This document shows, piece after piece, positions 23,103 to 33,707 of a stretch of DNA of 64,000 nt. The notes under the pieces were generated by a model. It saw nothing but the letters and a program-made list of their open reading frames with translations, ran no database searches and was not told where the DNA came from. The DNA is from Astropecten irregularis (taxonomy: Eukaryota; Echinodermata; Asteroidea; Paxillosida; Astropectinidae). The DNA is taken from contig OZ020248.1 of NCBI GenBank assembly GCA_963971285.1, forward strand, positions 10,726,001-10,790,000. The letters run 5' to 3'. The stretch's first letter is position 1. Each line of letters opens with the position of its first letter. Made by a program: the position numbers and the translations under genes.

Positions 23103-23406
23103 AAATTATGAACTGTAGGCCTATGTGATACAGCTATGTCTTGGCTATTATCATATAGAATTTGAGCAAAATTGGACTAAAATTGAGTGAAAAAACTCAG
23201 CCTGAATAATTACCTAACCTCAAAACCCGATTTTCATTTTTCTTTCATACATGTGTGTATTGCACTATGCGTGTTTTCCTTGCAAATTTGTTTTTAATGA
23301 GTACTCTTTCAATTTCAGCACATATGCTTAAATTCTACAGGGTGATAGCCAAGACATGGCTGTTTCACTTATGTGAATAAGTGATAAACAGTTTAATATT
23401 TTAGCA
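23103..23406. mobile_element. Family G element, both tips missing
   Basis: Contains both inner arms (GCCTATGTGATACAGCTATG and GCCAAGACATGGCTGTTTCA) and the central ACCTCAAAACCCGATTTTC. Neither terminal CAGGGTGTCC is present. Confidence 0.6.
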
Positions 23407-24033
23407 TCGAAATGACTGCAAGTCTGCTTCTGAATATCTGAAACAAAATATGAAAACCATTCAGATCACAGCTTTCGAAATTAAACGTACTAGGAACATC
23501 TTAAAGTGTACCCAGAATAAAACCATCATTGGACTTTTTTTTTTTTCGAAAACGATGAACCCCTTGATTTCGATATAGAAAAGTGGAAAATTACAGGTAA
23601 ATGTTATGATGCGGACTTTGAAAACTATCTTTCAAATATAAAAACCATTTCGTTTGCTGCACGGCCAAAATTTTGATCTAATCATTAATATTCATATAAG
23701 TAATTGGTGCTAATAATCTCTTTTATAAAACAACATGGCCGGCGATGTATACCTTTCGAAAGCAAGTATAAGATCGAGCATTATATTTATAGTACATCAA
23801 GTCCCTAATGTTTTAAAGAAGCTTTGTGAGTGATTAAAATGTAGGCGTCCTTCTGAATCTCGTTTGGAAGGGGAAAAATTTACGTATTCTTGTAGTTTAT
23901 CATAGTAGGGGAAGATTTATGAATAAAATAATAATAATAAATAATAAATAAAATTAAATTGATGGTGCAATTTTCATCAAAATAATGATTTGTGGGTCGG
24001 TTTGCGGAAACACGTAATAATCGTTCGTACTTT
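23407..24033. other. No recognised feature
   Basis: AT-rich intergenic sequence with ATAATAATAA runs. No coding signal. Confidence 0.35.
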
Positions 24034-24093
24034 CGCACTTCTATATCGTTCGCACTTCTATATCGTTGACACTTCTATATCGTTCGCACTTCT
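24034..24093. repeat. 17-bp tandem repeat
   Basis: About 3.5 copies of CGCACTTCTATATCGTT (one unit starts GACACTTC). It ends ten bases before a hammerhead-like motif on the opposite strand. Confidence 0.85.
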
Positions 24094-24102
24094 CGCAATT
24101 AA

Positions 24103-24146
24103 GTCTTAACGTTTGGACTAGTCTGCTCTAGTCCTCATCAGGAGAC
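24103..24146 (-). ncRNA. Hammerhead-ribozyme-like motif 1
   Basis: On the minus strand: GTCT (stem I), CTGATGA, GGACTAG with a six-base loop and CTAGTCC (perfect 7-bp stem II), AAA, the palindrome AACGTT (short stem III) and AGAC (stem I partner). The layout fits a type I hammerhead with a palindromic stem III, as described for Penelope-like retroelements and retrozymes. The core is not fully canonical after stem II, so activity is doubtful. Confidence 0.5.
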
Positions 24147-24149
24147 GAT

Positions 24150-24862
24150 TGAAATGAGGGATGTGAGGTCCTTATTATGATTCCTTGGGATCCTGGTCTG
24201 TGGAGGAGCTTTGTGATAATGATTGTTTCTGTGAAGGCTCGAGCTAAGTTGGAACAGAATAGCACAGAAATAGGCCTATAGCCCTATAAAAAAATAATAA
24301 GGTCGGAGTTAATAAACAAAGATGTATGTATTGCTGGAACTCATGCAAATGATCGTTCCCCCATAAAATTGAACAAGAAAGTCACATGGATCTTTGACTG
24401 GCAAACCTCTGCTGTTAAGCGAGATATTTTCTAGCTCAGCATCAGTTGTTCTGTTCTTAGCAGCTTTCCCGTAGAATAAACCCGCGTTTTTTTAAACTTT
24501 TCCACAGTGGCAATTGGAGCCCCACCCAGTGTAGTAGAATAATCATTTGGGTCAATGAGACAACGTATAAAACTTAATACCGAATTAAATTGCCGGTATA
24601 AAGAACTCAGGCAGCAAGCGAGCAGGCGGGTAAGCACGGGGGACCTTAAGCTCCCGTCCCCGGTGTTTCCCCCGGCGGCCGACCCGTCAAGCCGCGGTCG
24701 TGGGGTGGGGTTATACCGCGTATGGCCAAACGACTAGGCCGGTCGGAGGACCAGGGACAGCGAGACTCAGAACGCCTGGAACACCCTCATTTCCTCCCGA
24801 TCCCTCTTCACCCATCTCCCCTTAGCTACAGTATACAAAAGGTCCACAAACAAATTATCTTC
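24150..24862. other. No recognised feature
   Basis: Intergenic, no coding signal. Confidence 0.35.
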
Positions 24863-25047
24863 GGAAGATCAGAAATCCTGATGTAAAAAGAAAAATACTG
24901 TGGGCGTTTTCCCAATGTTTCCTCAAAAAGTGGGCACCGTATGGGACTGAAATTTTCACAGATGACTGTTACTGTATCTGTCTTTTATATTTCTGCCCAT
25001 GAGTCTGTATTTCTTTGACAAAAACCAAAGTGTGGTACTACCTTTAA
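24863..25047 (+). mobile_element. Family A element, right half only
   Basis: From about the central palindrome region (GAAGATCAGAAATCCTG) to GTGTGGTACTACCTTTAA. Confidence 0.75.
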
Positions 25048-25208
25048 TTGAACGGAAGACGTATTGCGCAACCGCAGGAACGATTTAAGACTGGCTCTCA
25101 CAAAATAAGTCCCTTGAAAGCAAGATTTTGTTCAGAATATAATGACTTTTTTTGTTCACCGAATTGACAATTATTATTATAATTATTTTGAATAATATAA
25201 GGCCTTTT

Positions 25209-25324
25209 AGCCTTCGATCAAGATCATGGTAAGATCGACAGGCGTCAGGCCCTCTTAAATCCAAACATTAAAAAAATTTCGGGTCATTAATTTGGCCGAT
25301 GAGCAGTCTGCACTAATTTATTAC
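25209..25324 (+). repeat. Family I block, diverged
   Basis: GCCTTCGATCAAGATCATGG, then AGATCGACAGGCGTCAGGCC, then GGCCGATGAGCAGTCTGCAC. The order is preserved but hairpin bases have drifted. Confidence 0.6.
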
Positions 25325-25413
25325 TGATATTATTTTGAATAGCAAAAGTTGTTTAGTAAGGGGGTTTTAAAGGCTCTTCTTTACACGTGAGGTCTTTAGA
25401 GTCACTAACCCAT

Positions 25414-25626
25414 CAAACAGAAATGTTCACAGATGTATACGTATAACTTACAGGGTATGAAGATGGTGCTGGTAGAAACTTACCGTTCAAATATTTTGAC
25501 ATGAAATGCTGTATTTATCCAGAAATTAGTCAAACAACGACCGAATCAGTTTTGATCTCGGGGTGAGATCAAAACTCCTGTGAATAGATTTGGAAATATC
25601 GTGAGCGTTTTCACTGTTTTCTACAG
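25414..25626 (+). mobile_element. Mosaic A/B element fragment
   Basis: Shared arm (TACAGGGTATGAAGATGGTG), then the B-type centre (GATCTCGGGGTGAGATC), then an A-type right arm (TCGTGAGCGTTTTCACTGTT). Both outer ends are missing. It combines features of the two families. Confidence 0.55.
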
Positions 25627-26697
25627 TTTCTGATGATGATATTAGCTGAAAATTCCAGGGTTTCGTTTTCTTTCATGACAAATCAAATTATGAACAGTCT
25701 GCAGCTTTTCTGTCACCATTACCAATACCTCTGCTGCAACCGGCTCGCTGAACAAGTACCTGCCATGACGTCACTGGTCGTAATGCATAATATGCAAATG
25801 ATATGCAGATGAGAGTCATGGCGAACAAGGTTTTTTTATGAGCTCTCGCGGTAGGTTTTACTATTTCGCGGCGTTTTTTCACATATAGAGGAAATAGTAC
25901 AGCATTTTCTTTCTTCCCTGTTTTTATTGGCATAATACCTTTATAGATAAGCCTCAATTTTAGATTTCCCAACCTCACAGGACGAGGGCTTTAAACAATA
26001 GAAGGATAATTCAACAAATTAAAAAAATCCGCCCTCGTCCTTGGCCGCGCCGTGAATCGATCAATCGAAGAGGGCCTATAGAACAGTCCCTAGTCACCGT
26101 CATGCAAGCAGTCCCCATAGCTAAGCCACTACAAGCCGTGCAACCACATAGCAGCCCCATATAGTCCGTTCAGTTATTACCAAGTTCATATTTCATTTCC
26201 AATTAACCGCGCGTTCATAGCGCATGCACGACACAAAGCATACGTGTGGCAAGCGGTCGGGACGGTGAGGTTTTACCGCCCAAATTCAGATAGACAAATA
26301 CGACTTGCAGTATATTATTATTACTTTTTTCGCGTCGTTGGTGATCGTGGATGTCTTGTATAATTATTATACAGTTTCTCTCTCGCTTTTTTTTTTATTG
26401 GCATTCGTCTCGTGCATGCAGCGCGCTGTAAGGATTTAGTCTGGCAGGAATAATACGGTGTGAATGGGAGGTCTAGTGCCGAGAATAGACGGGGTACGAC
26501 GTGTTTGATACGCTGTGGAGTGATGCATGGTCTTTGGACTGTCGTCTAAAATTCGTGTAGTATATTGTAAGGTAATGGCTCGACCTGAGTCCCGGACTCG
26601 AGTTCCAATATCCCCCGCTTCATTCGACTTAAAATCGTGATCAGTTTTAAAGTTTCGTCTCGACTCACAGAGAGCAAAGGAATAACAGGGCGCTTTT
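25627..26697. other. No gene recognised
   Basis: About 1.1 kb without coding signal or identified repeats. Confidence 0.4.
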
Positions 26698-26932
26698 CCA
26701 AACCTCGGCTCCGGCTCAGGACCCCGGCTCCTGCTCCATTTCGCGAATCCATTCTAAAATAACGGGTATCAAAAAAGAGGCTTTTGGCTGCCGTTCTGAA
26801 GTAGATTCTCTAGTTTGAACAAGAAAACAGAGTTTCAGCTTCAACGAAAAGCAACAACCTATATTTTCAACATTGTGGATGACAGCGCCGAAGCCTGAGA
26901 CTGAGCCGGAGCCGAGGTTTGGCAAAGGGCCC
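26698..26932 (-). mobile_element. Family Hx element, compact copy
   Basis: TIRs GGGCGCTTTTCCAAACCTCG and CGAGGTTTGGCAAAGGGCCC, each followed by a few GGCTCC/GAGCCG hexamers. The core (ATTCTAAAATAACGGGTATC, TTTGGCTGCCGTTCTGAAGT) is in reverse orientation to the copy at 3333. Confidence 0.75.
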
Positions 26933-27251
26933 AGGACCCTGCTTGAGCCATTGGCGGCACGCCATGACCGTGATTTGGGCCCGAATGTGGGCTGTCACTA
27001 TACGATCAAACAAAATGGCTGAACTTGACTTGAATCTTTCTTGATTTCTCAACTCACTTTAGAGAAAATCTCTTCACTTATACTCACTTGAGTCACTCCG
27101 AGAACCAAATACTCAAGAGGAATCACTGAGACTGTGACTTCACTCGGCTCACTGTGAGCAACTCGTCGTACGACTCAGGTCAACTTGCCCCTGATCCAGT
27201 TGGGTCGCAAAGATCAGTGATTCGGTACAACTTTACCATTTGTGTACTGCA

Positions 27252-27364
27252 AGTAATAAACTGCTGCAAACTGCTCATCAGCCAAAATGACCTGAAATAT
27301 ATCAAATGCTTAAAGTTAGGAGGGCCTGACGCGTTTCAATCATAACAGGATCTTTCTCAAAGCC
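27252..27364 (-). repeat. Family I block
   Basis: AGTAATAAACTGCTGCAAAC to GAGGGCCTGACGCGTTTCAA, then AACAGGATCTTT. It lies head to head with the next copy, so together they make an inverted pair. Confidence 0.7.
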
Positions 27365-27380
27365 AAATGCAAACCTTTTT

Positions 27381-27441
27381 GCCTTTGAAAAAGATCCTGT
27401 TAGGATCGAAACGCGTCAGGCCCTCCTAACTTTAAGCATTT
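27381..27441 (+). repeat. Family I block, clearest hammerhead-like copy
   Basis: GCCT (27381-27384) can pair with AGGC (27418-27421). GATCC and GGATC form a hairpin with a TGTTA loop. GAAA follows at 27408-27411. ACGCGT is a palindrome that would give a dimeric stem III, and a C follows as the would-be cleavage base. The segment between stem I and stem II (TTGAAAAA here, TCGATAAA in other copies) is off the CTGANGA consensus, so this is hammerhead-like in layout only. Confidence 0.6.
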
Positions 27442-27610
27442 GTGTACTACGTTAAAGTTTATCGCGATTAATCGCGGCAAATCGATGACACACCTCGGTC
27501 GTTATTGCAGAATGCAATATCCAAATAACATTCTGATTATCAGTAGGCCTACATACACACACGACTATGATGAAGTGACAAAAAAAAAAAAGCAGCCTAC
27601 ATTATTTTCA

Positions 27611-27976
27611 TAAAGGTCAAATACATAATTGGTACGGTAAAGGTTACAGAACAGCACTCACACTTTGTCTGATCCAGCATGTACATGAAATAATAAACCT
27701 GTGAAAATTTGAGCTCAATCCGACATCTGAGTCACGAAAAAGTAGCGAAAACCAACTCATTAATTCCTATAAAACATAAAGAATTGTTTTGATCTTACCC
27801 CGAGATCAAAACTGTTTTCGATCTTTTACTAATATCTGGATAATACACCATTATAGACGGAAACATTTAACGGTTTATTTCTACCAGCACCATCTCCATA
27901 CTCTGAAAGTTATACGTCATTCTGTGAAAATTTCTTTTTGGTTATGTGTAATATCAATCCTGCACTGTACCTTTAA
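27611..27976 (-). mobile_element. Family B TTAA element, complete
   Basis: 366 bp. Starts TAAAGGTCAAATACATAATT, centre GATCTTACCCCGAGATC intact, ends CTGCACTGTACCTTTAA. One flank is ATAA and the other TTAA. Confidence 0.8.
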
Positions 27977-28267
27977 ATTCCTACCCCCCCCCCCCTTTTA
28001 AAAGTCTGTAAAAAAAGGAAGACGAAAAATTCTGTGAGAAGTTAGCAGCATTTTTTCTCTGGTATTGTTTTTCAGTTTCGATGTATAATTTGCGTGTCGA
28101 GGTGACACTCTACGCGAGAAATTCACACCGTAAACATGACCGTAATTAGGGTCCCGACGGGGCGGGTCAGAACCACTCTAGGGACCGCCGAGGCCCCGGA
28201 CCCAGTTCCCGGCCTTCACGCATGTACACGTTACGATGACTAAAAACCAGAGTCTATTTGGCTGAAG
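27977..28267. other. No recognised feature
   Basis: Intergenic. Begins with a C run. Confidence 0.35.
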
Positions 28268-28527
28268 TACAGGCAGCGTACAGGATTTGCAAGGCCTCCA
28301 AAAACCAATTGAGTTCGAGACAGAAAATGGACTCAACAGTTCGTTAACAGTGCAAACAGTCACCACATGCATATGATATCTTGGCTCATAAAGATGCTGG
28401 GTTTTTCAAAAAGATCGTTCGTCTGAACGATTTAGTAGTATTTAAGGTTTAAGACCTTCACTTCTGTTTAAGTATACCAAATTCAGCCAAAACGCACATC
28501 TCAGTAAATCCTATATGCTCCCTTTAA
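28268..28527 (+). mobile_element. Family M TTAA element with right end
   Basis: GCGTACAGGATTTGCAAGGC, GCAAACAGTCACCA, palindrome GATCGTTCGTCTGAACGATT, then ATCCTATATGCTCCCTTTAA. It shows the M right terminus, an inverted partner of the M start. Confidence 0.75.
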
Positions 28528-28591
28528 TGCACACATCCGACCACATAAGTTAAAACAATAAAATGTGGCGTGAGACAATGCAAACTGACAA

Positions 28592-28729
28592 GGGGTCGAT
28601 TTCACCAAACTCGTCTTAACTTAATATCAATCGTATGACTTATGATGCATTGCAGCTATACGTAGGATACGATGGGTTTATCCTTTGTAACTCGAGTTAC
28701 GATTGATCGCTGGGCTTCGTGACATCACC
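28592..28729 (-). mobile_element. Family E element, reverse orientation
   Basis: GGGGTCGATTTCACCAAAC to TGGGCTTCGTGACATCACC. The last few terminal bases are altered. Confidence 0.72.
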
Positions 28730-28854
28730 AGAACTGATTTATTTAAGTCCGTTTAAACGATTGGGCAAATGATCAAAGACGACAACAACAAACAAACAAA
28801 CAAACTAAACACCCCAAAACAAATCATGGTGATTTCGATAGCAACAATACACGG

Positions 28855-28950
28855 GTTTACACTTCTAAAAGTGTGCATGCGTGATAGTGCCTCGTTTTGA
28901 AGTCGCCATCAAAATCTAAGATGGCCGCCAAGGTGTAAACCCGTGTATTG
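28855..28950. mobile_element. 96-bp hairpin TIR element
   Basis: CAATACACGGGTTTACACTT and AAGGTGTAAACCCGTGTATT with final G are inverted partners (18 of 19 outer bases). The interior has CATCAAAATCTAAGATGGCC. It lies against the family A copy at 28960. Single copy in the window. Confidence 0.7.
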
Positions 28951-28959
28951 AAAGTACAC

Positions 28960-29273
28960 GATTTACCCATAACTTACAGGGTATAAAGACGGTGGTGGTA
29001 GAAACATACCGTTAACATGTTTCTACCTGAAATGCTGTATTTATCAAGAAAAGAGTAACACCAGTGACCAAAATTGTGTTTGTTTTTTTAAAGATCAAAA
29101 ATAAAAGAGAAAAGACTTAAGAAATACCGTGGCCGTTTTCACTGCTTTCTCAAAAAATGGGCACCGTATTGAACTTAACTTTTCACAGATGACTGTTACT
29201 GTATCTGTCTTGATATTTTTGACCATGAATCTGTATTTCTTTGACAAAAACCAAAGTATGATATTACCTTTAA
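28960..29273 (+). mobile_element. Family A element, left TIR missing
   Basis: Begins inside the left arm (ACACGATTTACCCATAACTT) directly after the hairpin element, and ends GTATGATATTACCTTTAA. Confidence 0.78.
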
Positions 29274-29658
29274 AAACGAAAGGAACGTGCACAATAATAA
29301 ATTCACTTGCACCACAGAAACCGTCATAATCTGTTGGTTCCTTGAAAACGTTTTTAGATGACGGTCATCTTCATGGAATATAATTTATACGATTAAGACA
29401 CCGGTGCTCCGTTCCCTACACCATGCATGCATGCTTCAGCAAGCCAACGGACCAATCCTTCCATGTCCAACCTTCTTGACAGCAACGAATATTTTCTTAA
29501 CCGCGATCGTAAAATAAACTAGGGTATTGAACCTTGAAGAAACATGACAGTACACAGACCAGCCCTATACATTGTGTGGGACAACAGCCACAAAAATCAG
29601 GCATTGGCCAAAACACAAATGTACATTTATACATTTAATCCTGTGATACAAAAATACG
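29274..29658. other. No recognised feature
   Basis: Intergenic, no coding signal. Confidence 0.35.
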
Positions 29659-29990
29659 CTAAAGGTAGTATCTAGTATCATACTTTGGTAAGACACCAAA
29701 ACAAAAATGTTCACAGATTTACGTATTTTACAGGGTATGAAGATGGTGGTGGTAGAAACATACCGTTAAAATTTTTCCGCCTGAAATGGTGTATTTATCC
29801 AGAAATTAGTAAAACAACGACCGGAAAAGACTTAAGAAATACTGTGGCCGTTTTTCACTGTTTTCTCAAAAAAGTGGGCACCGTATGGGACTGAAATTTT
29901 CACAGATGACTATTACAGAATCTTCCTTGATATTTTTGCCCATGAATCTGTATTTCTTTGACAAAAACCAATGTATGATATTACCTTTAA
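29659..29990 (+). mobile_element. Family A TTAA element lacking its central palindrome
   Basis: CTAAAGGTAGTATCTAGTAT to GTATGATATTACCTTTAA. CAACGACCGGAAAAGACTTA joins the arms directly, so the GATC palindrome is deleted. The TAGTATC motif at the left end is duplicated. Confidence 0.85.
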
Positions 29991-30279
29991 GTCTTGACAA
30001 ACTATTATCAGATATTTGTAAAGAACGAACTGATATTCAAAAGCAAAGTACAATTTGTGTTTCTTATTGCTATACAAGAGAGCACTCATTCAAGGTATTT
30101 AGATTTCAAAATGCATGTCATTTACTTGTTCACATCTTTATCATTCTTTTTTTTTTACTCGGTGCAATGTCCCCATTGTGTTTAATTTAAGGTGTAGTAT
30201 GAACTTGAAACGAACCGGTGCTGTGTTTATTATTTTCGTTTTACTGAAATGTTTGTTTTAGTAAATATTAGGTACTCAG

Positions 30280-30616
30280 ACCAAAGAAATGCAGATTCAT
30301 GGGCAAAAATATCAAGGAAGATACAGTAACAGTCATCTGTACAAATTTCAGTCCAATACGGTGACTACTTTTTGACAAAACAATGAAAAGCGCCCACAGT
30401 ATTTATCTTTTTTCAGCGTTATTTTTTATCTTTGAAAGATCAAAATTGTTCTCCGTCACTGGTTTTACTCTTTTCTGGATGAATACAGCATTTCATGCAG
30501 AATAATGTTTTCAACGGTATGTTTCTACCATCACCATCTTTATACCCTGTAAGTTATAGGTAACTCTGTGAAGATTTCTGTTTCGGTATGCTGCCGTGAA
30601 AATATGATATAGTACT
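30280..30616 (-). mobile_element. Family A element, both termini worn
   Basis: ACCAAAGAAATGCAGATTCA through the centre GATCTTTGAAAGATC to GTTTCGGTATGCTGCCG. Neither AGGTAGTATC end is intact. Confidence 0.72.
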
Positions 30617-31450
30617 CATGCACTGTATAGAGAATAGAGTAAAATACACCAAAGATACGTGTATTTGATATAAACGGATAACACTGTGTGGATAATCATG
30701 GACGAAGACTTGTACAACAAAATGTACAAGGCAATCTGTAGCACAATGGGCGATTTACCATAGACACTCGAAGATACTTGATCATTATTTTCTCAGTGAA
30801 TGACGTAGTGGCCACCCATGTCAGGCAGTGAAAAGTGCGCTGGTTTGACAGCGTCGAAGTTAGGCGTGTTGAATCAGCCGTTGCCACGGCGATTCTTACG
30901 TCATACAACCGACGGTCCCGCTATATAGCCCCCGGTTCAGTCGGCGCATAATATAGATTTTGGGGATGTACTTTGGCAAAAGTTCACTTGGGGCTCTTGA
31001 AAGTGAATCAGCACACGTTTCACATTATGCATAGTCTTCTGCAGGCGGAAATCAGCTTTGATTGCCTGTAATCTAATTCCCGTTGATTACATTTTCTCTC
31101 CGAAGCGAACTATGAGGCCAAGAAGTGGGGGAAGGTCTGACTACTAGGTAGGCCTATGACACCCTGTCCTTACCAAAGTCACGAGAAAGCTCCTAAAACA
31201 GGGATAGAGGAACTATAAGCAGAAGAACTAGGTCTTTTCTAACAGTCGAGAAATCAATAAGGGTATATAGGAGACTATTAAATGCAGACCAGAAAAGAGT
31301 AAACGTAAATACGTAGGGAGAGGGAGGAAGGTAGGAGAGGAAAGTTTAGAAACGGGAGGATGAGGGTAGTGGGATGCATGATGGGATACTGAGGCATGAT
31401 GGGAAACTATAATTTATCTACAGCCAATGAACGATCTGCCTCAAAGTCAG
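30617..31450. other. No recognised feature
   Basis: About 830 bp with no coding signal or family match. Confidence 0.35.
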
Positions 31451-31698
31451 GAGCGGATTCAGGGGTCGTGGAAATAAAACTGGCCAATTCAATAGCGACG
31501 GATGCATTGCAGGGCGATAAAAGCTAGCTAATTTTGTCTCTCCCCCCCCTCTTTTTCTTCTGAGTTGAGTCTTTCTCCCTCTCTATATATTGTTTTTTCC
31601 CTCTTTCTACCTTTCCTTTTTCTTTTCTTTTTCTTTACCTTTTTTTTAGTGCTGGAAAAAAAGGGGGCGTACGCCCACACGCCCCCTTGATCCGCCTC
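31451..31698. mobile_element. Probable small DNA element with GAGCGGATT ends
   Basis: GAGCGGATTCAGGGG at the left and CCCCCTTGATCCGCCTC at the right are inverted partners. Ends of the type GAGGCGGATCCAGG are common on non-autonomous DNA elements in many animals. The interior is pyrimidine-rich and non-coding. Confidence 0.5.
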
Positions 31699-33415
31699 TA
31701 AAAGTCGGTAAAACGTTTCAGAACGTATATGTTACCGCGCCAAGTTGAGGACACTACGATTCTTCAACTATTAATATTCCTGTCTTAAAGATAAATTATG
31801 CCATATAGTTTTTGTTGACGACAAAACAGCTCAATGGTCGCGCTAGACTGTTTCCATTCGACTTACCATTAAGAATAATGGTGGCTACTGCAAAGAAGAA
31901 AAAAAAAAAGGAAGTATTATAAGACAAAAAGCAAAGTTCATCTTCGTATAAACTTGCGCTTTCTGTAGAAATGAATAATTATTGTTTTATTTAACTCCTA
32001 AAAGCTTTAAAAAAATACTCTAGCAAATTCACTGAAAAACAAACAGACCCACTCTCAAATAGTTCCCGGACTGCATTTGCTCTGTTTTATTTGCAACGTA
32101 GCAAAATGTTGACGAACGCCTTATTATCCGCCCATGGAATCCAGTGAATAAATAAATACTCGTCTCTCTTACAAATAACTACCATGCCTCGACTATAATA
32201 GCAACGAAAATATTTTTAACATATTGAAGAACATAAATGAAATGTAAAACCTGCATTGCAGCAAGGCAGGGGTATTGTTTTTCGGAATCTTGATCGATGG
32301 AAAAATAATAATTTTCGCTGAAGGCATAGCGGCAGCAGCTGCATTTTACCAAAATGTCGCCATTTTTTATTCCGTCTAATTTCATTTGCAAAATGGGTTC
32401 GCGATGCATGACATCACGCAAAATTTGAGCAAGAGCACTTCTAGAAAAAAACAAAACTAAGGTTCTTTTCTATAACCCTTCGTGTAAACAAAAAAGTATA
32501 ATTTTTTAAAAACACTTAGTTTGCATTTTTTTTGTCTGCGCCTCAAAATCATTTAAGTAATTTCAATATCATAAAGCTCTCCCAAAATATTTGGTGATAG
32601 CGAAATTTGGTTGGTATTTCTCCGTCTCCGTCTACATTAGTGGAGTTGTGCAATAGACGAAATTGAAGTACAGCTTTTAAGTGTTGCTTTATTTGGGCCA
32701 AATTGAAGCACTTTTGTGGTACTGTTATACGCCTTATTTATGGCGCATCCATTTTGTCACCTTCCTTGTATACCCTTCGGAAAAGATAACAGCAATCCTA
32801 TTAAAGAAAACGAGTACCAGACTATTTTGAATCCAAGCCTCGGTTTGATTGCACTGCTTCGAATGTAGGATGGATGCATTGTGAATAAGGTGTGCTTTCC
32901 TTTGGCACAGATTTGGCGGTGTACAGCCTCAGTAATCTTCTGCCGCCGCTTCTGAAGTCCTTGTGATAGGGGTCTATCTCCGAGTCTTCCTATTATACTT
33001 GGAACATTTCAATACCACGCAAATAAATACCAGCAAGCTTTTGGTATTAATACTGATGGCCGTTCCGAGTTTGTAGAGTCTTGTTCAATCTTGCTCCAGC
33101 TTTCATTCGTTCCGTCGCGTTCAGACGAGCAGGACTTAGAATAAAACGTTTTCTGAAGAACGGTTTCTCTAGTAAATAATTTATCATGAGATACTATATG
33201 GGCCTGTTTTTTTCAGGTACGAGGTCAGTGATCCTGCTGATCCGGATCCCATTTTAGCGTATCCTGCATGGGACGTGGATCTGCAGAATCACTGATCGCG
33301 TGCCTGAAACAAATAGGCCCAATGTCAAACTTAGAATTGGAACCTAACTCTTTCACTTCTACCTTAAAAACCCCTGAATAGACTTGCTTTACGATAAACG
33401 CTGTCATGTTCAAGT
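31699..33415. other. No gene; contains reverse copy of repeat Q
   Basis: About 1.7 kb, AT-rich. Bases about 32808-32872 match 7717-7790 on the opposite strand (GGTTTGATTGCACTGCTTCG). No coding signal. Confidence 0.4.
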
Positions 33416-33707
33416 TTAAAGGTATAATACATGATTTGTAAAGGTCACAGAACAACACTCCGACAATTTGTCTGATAAAACATGTACATATGATAAACCT
33501 GTGGAAATCTGAGCTCAGTCGGACATCTGATTCACGAGAAAATAGCGAAAACCTGACTCAATTTTTTTTAACCCCGAGCCTTCTCAAAACTGTATTCGAT
33601 CTTTGTTTTACTAATTTCTGGATAAATACACCATTTCAGGCGGAAATATTTTATCGGTATGTTTCTACCATCATCTCTATGTTACCAATCCTGTACTGTA
33701 CCTTTAA
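33416..33707 (-). mobile_element. Family B TTAA element, shortened
   Basis: TTTAAAGGTATAATACATGA to CTGTACTGTACCTTTAA. Part of the shared arm (CTTCATACCCTGAAAGTTAT) is missing and the central palindrome is eroded. It is the last family copy before the element-free CBX neighbourhood. Confidence 0.78.
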
